Positions 62,055-64,000 of a DNA stretch of 64,000 bases are shown in pieces. A model generated the notes under the pieces. That model searched no databases and was not told the origin of the DNA. It saw only the letters and a list, made by a program, of their open reading frames with translations. The stretch covers positions 1 to 64,000 of the forward strand of contig JAUIFF010000012.1 in assembly GCA_030429545.1 (NCBI GenBank). Direction: 5' to 3'. Numbering within the stretch: position 1 is the stretch's first letter; each line of letters starts with the position of its first letter. The translations under genes and the position numbers were made by a program. The stretch comes from Polyangia bacterium. Its GTDB lineage: Bacteria > Myxococcota_A > Polyangia > Nannocystales > Nannocystaceae.

Positions 62055-64000
62055 ATGAAGTACCTAGTGAGCCCAGTCCCCCCATTTGCCGCCAATGCAC
62101 CCGGAAACCCGGGTGCCAATGAGCGCATATTCACCATCTCCCCTGAGCACAGCTCGCTGGTTTTGACACTCCGCGACTTCTTTAATCTGTCTCAAGTATC
62201 AGGTTCTCTGGCGCAGGTCTCTGTCGGATCCGACGGCGAAGTCTGGGGCGTCGACGCGTCCGGAAAAATCTTTCGGCGGAGGGATTCGTCGTGGACACAG
62301 ATCGGCGGAACCTTGTCGCAGGTATCCGTCGGTTCGGCTGAGCACATCTGGGGCGTGCAAGCCGATGGCGACGTGTTTCGCAGGAATGGCAACAGCTGGA
62401 GCAGGGTCGGAGGTCACTTCAAGCAGCTCTCGGTCGCAAACGACGGCACGGTGTGGGGCGTGCAAAACGATGGCGACATCTTTGTCCGCCGCCCAGATGG
62501 TTGGGAGAAGATCGGTGGGAAACTGTCGCAGGTCGCGGTAGGCAGCCGTACCAACGTCTGGGGCGTGCAGGCCAACGGCAATGTGTTTGTTCGCCAGGGC
62601 CCTCGCTGGATCAAGACCACCGGCAAGCTCAAGCAGGTAGCGATCTCGGCCGACGGCGCCTGTTGGGGTATCCACTTCGACAACAATCGCCTGCTGCGGT
62701 GGAATGGCGACGGCTGGGACGATACGGGTGTGGTTCGCAAGCAAGTCTCGGTCGGCTCGGCAAGCGTTGTGTGGGCCGTCGACGACAACGATCGCATCTG
62801 GGAAAACAAGGGCTCCGGGGCGCAACTCGTGCAGCAACTGTGGGCCGAAGACACGCGTCAGCAGTGGCGGTTGCTCCGGCAAGACGACGGCACGTACCGC
62901 ATTCAAAACGTCCACAGCGGGCTGGTGATGGATGTCCGCGGATCCAGTAAAAGCCAGGGAACCGACGTCCTGGGCTTTAAGTGGCACGGCGGCGACAACC
63001 AGCGCTGGCATATCACCGACCTCAATGACGGGCGCTTCCGGATCCGTGCCAAGCACTCAGGGATGTCGCTCGATGTGTTTAAGGCCCACATCGAAGGTGG
63101 CACCAAGGTCATCCAATTCCCGTGGCACGGGCACCCAAACCAGCGGTTTCGCCTGGCTGAGGTGCGCCCGAGCTCGGCGATCTTCAACGAGAGCGCGACG
63201 CTGTTCGACCAACATAATTTTGCCGGCAACTCGCTCGCGTTTGGGGTTGGCTGCTACGGCTTCAAGGACATCTCCGTGCTCGGCAACGACCGCGTGTCCT
63301 CGCTCAAGGTCCCGGCGGGCCTGCGTGTCACCCTGTGCGAGCACGCCGACTACAAGGGGCGTCGCAAGTCGTTCACCGCAGACGCTGCCGATGTCGGCAA
63401 CGACTTCAACAATCGGACATCGAGCTTGATGGTCGAGAAGGTCGTGACGATCTTCGAGCACTCCCATTACAAGGGCAAGTCGTCGACGATCGGCATTGGC
63501 AAGCACAACCTCAACGAGCTCGGGATCCCCAACGACTCGCTCAGCTCGCTGCGTGTGCCCCAGGGCCTGGTGGTCATCACCTACGAGCACAACAACTTTG
63601 AGGGTGCGCAGCGGATCTACTTTGAGGACACGAAAAGCGTCGGCTCGGGGTTTCACGACAAGGTCTCGAGCATCATCATTCGCAAGATCGGTCTTGAAAT
63701 CCCGCGCGACTCGCTTCGCTACGGCGGCGGGATCCAGCTGCGGGGCGCCCGTGGACGGTGGTTGGTCGCCGGCAACAACGGCAGTTTGAAGCACACAAGC
63801 ACGCAGCCCGGGACCAAGGAAACCTTCATCATCGAACGCAATGGCCCAACCCAGCACACCAGCCACGTGGCCTACGGCGATATCGTTTCGCTGCGTTCGT
63901 TCGCCAACAAGTACGTGGTCGCCGAGCCAGACGGTACGGCCAACGCCAACCGTGTGGAGGCGAAGTCGCTCGAGCGCTGGGTCGTTGTCCGCAACGGCCC
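62055..64000 (+). CDS. Multidomain lectin: tectonin propeller, ricin-type trefoil, beta-gamma-crystallin repeats (3' end outside the window)
   Basis: Open from the ATG at 62055 to the right edge (648 complete codons, no stop). No signal peptide. Residues ~45-265: six tectonin blades with the repeating W-G-V word (VWGVDASGKIFRR, IWGVQADGDVFRRNG, VWGVQNDGDIFVRR, VWGVQANGNVFVRQ, CWGIHFDNNRLLRW, VWAVDDNDRIW). About 275-375: a ricin-like beta-trefoil with QRW/QRF motifs (DNQRWHITDL, PNQRFRLAEV). About 385-550: two beta-gamma-crystallin domains carrying four N/D-x-x-S-S calcium-type motifs (NDRVSSL, NNRTSSL, NDSLSSL, HDKVSSI). From about 560 the text GGIQLRGARGRWLVAGNNGSLKH resembles a fascin-type trefoil. 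Tectonins bind glycans or lipopolysaccharide; the crystallin motifs may bind calcium. Confidence 0.88.
   Translation, partial: MKYLVSPVPPFAANAPGNPGANERIFTISPEHSSLVLTLRDFFNLSQVSGSLAQVSVGSDGEVWGVDASGKIFRRRDSSWTQIGGTLSQVSVGSAEHIWGVQADGDVFRRNGNSWSRVGGHFKQLSVANDGTVWGVQNDGDIFVRRPDGWEKIGGKLSQVAVGSRTNVWGVQANGNVFVRQGPRWIKTTGKLKQVAISADGACWGIHFDNNRLLRWNGDGWDDTGVVRKQVSVGSASVVWAVDDNDRIWENKGSGAQLVQQLWAEDTRQQWRLLRQDDGTYRIQNVHSGLVMDVRGSSKSQGTDVLGFKWHGGDNQRWHITDLNDGRFRIRAKHSGMSLDVFKAHIEGGTKVIQFPWHGHPNQRFRLAEVRPSSAIFNESATLFDQHNFAGNSLAFGVGCYGFKDISVLGNDRVSSLKVPAGLRVTLCEHADYKGRRKSFTADAADVGNDFNNRTSSLMVEKVVTIFEHSHYKGKSSTIGIGKHNLNELGIPNDSLSSLRVPQGLVVITYEHNNFEGAQRIYFEDTKSVGSGFHDKVSSIIIRKIGLEIPRDSLRYGGGIQLRGARGRWLVAGNNGSLKHTSTQPGTKETFIIERNGPTQHTSHVAYGDIVSLRSFANKYVVAEPDGTANANRVEAKSLERWVVVRNG

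Overview
The window looks like chromosome of a GC-rich (roughly 60-65 % by eye) Gram-negative myxobacterium-type organism. The clues are three large Ser/Thr protein kinases, a MYXO-CTERM-like sorting tail, a sterol-desaturase-type hydroxylase, two ExbD-like proteins, a tectonin/ricin/crystallin lectin, and many lipoproteins with long Thr/Ser/Asp-rich linkers. Several of these would fit the Nannocystineae, but no rRNA or other species marker is present, so the genus is left open. I found no tRNA, rRNA, CRISPR array, phage module or recognisable insertion sequence.

Layout. 0-12 kb: a Tat-exported PhoX/DUF839 protein, a small [2Fe-2S] ferredoxin, then a tight pair encoding a giant TamB-like protein and an Omp85 (BamA/TamA-like) barrel, probably an envelope lipid-transport or outer-membrane assembly pair. 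12-24 kb: a sterol C4-methyl-oxidase-like protein, a TPR Ser/Thr kinase, two paralogous lipoproteins, a sulfotransferase, a surface beta-helix protein, a FemAB/GNAT-like protein, small membrane proteins and two ExbD/TolR-like genes. 24-32 kb: a D-threonine-aldolase-like PLP enzyme, a kelch-like lipoprotein, citrate synthase, a peroxiredoxin-like lipoprotein that reads through an in-frame TGA (predicted selenoprotein), an esterase lipoprotein, a winged-helix protein, a small lipoprotein and an FHA protein. 32-44 kb: more linker lipoproteins, a VWA protein, a DUF1571 protein, an alpha/beta hydrolase, a FabH-like enzyme and a sigma factor with its own N-terminal membrane segment next to a membrane partner. 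44-52 kb: a Ser/Thr kinase with a TonB-C-like tail, a repeat-type membrane protein, a PqqC-like protein, a kinase carrying a two-component-style propeller sensor, and an arginase-family enzyme. 52-59 kb: a complete phosphate module in order oprP-like porin, pstS, pstC, pstA, pstB, phoU, all on the minus strand, with Pho-box-like repeats before pstS and before the porin. 59-64 kb: a gene-poor stretch with a strong orphan terminator and a tandem array of about 120-133 bp units, a Thr-repeat lipoprotein, then a multidomain lectin that runs off the right edge.

Highlights. The strongest candidate for something unusual is the peroxiredoxin-like gene at 27755-28435. TGA replaces the peroxidatic Cys codon of a FYRGFW-C-PxC motif, reading frame and homology-like sequence continue after it, and a 6-bp hairpin with a GGU-containing loop sits at the spacing expected of a bacterial SECIS element. 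Other points of interest are a short palindrome-like motif (TGYANNTRCA, often followed by AACATC or AACTATC) scattered across the whole window inside and between genes, the sensor-propeller/GAF/Ser-Thr-kinase fusion, the membrane-tethered sigma factor, and the repeat array near 60 kb.
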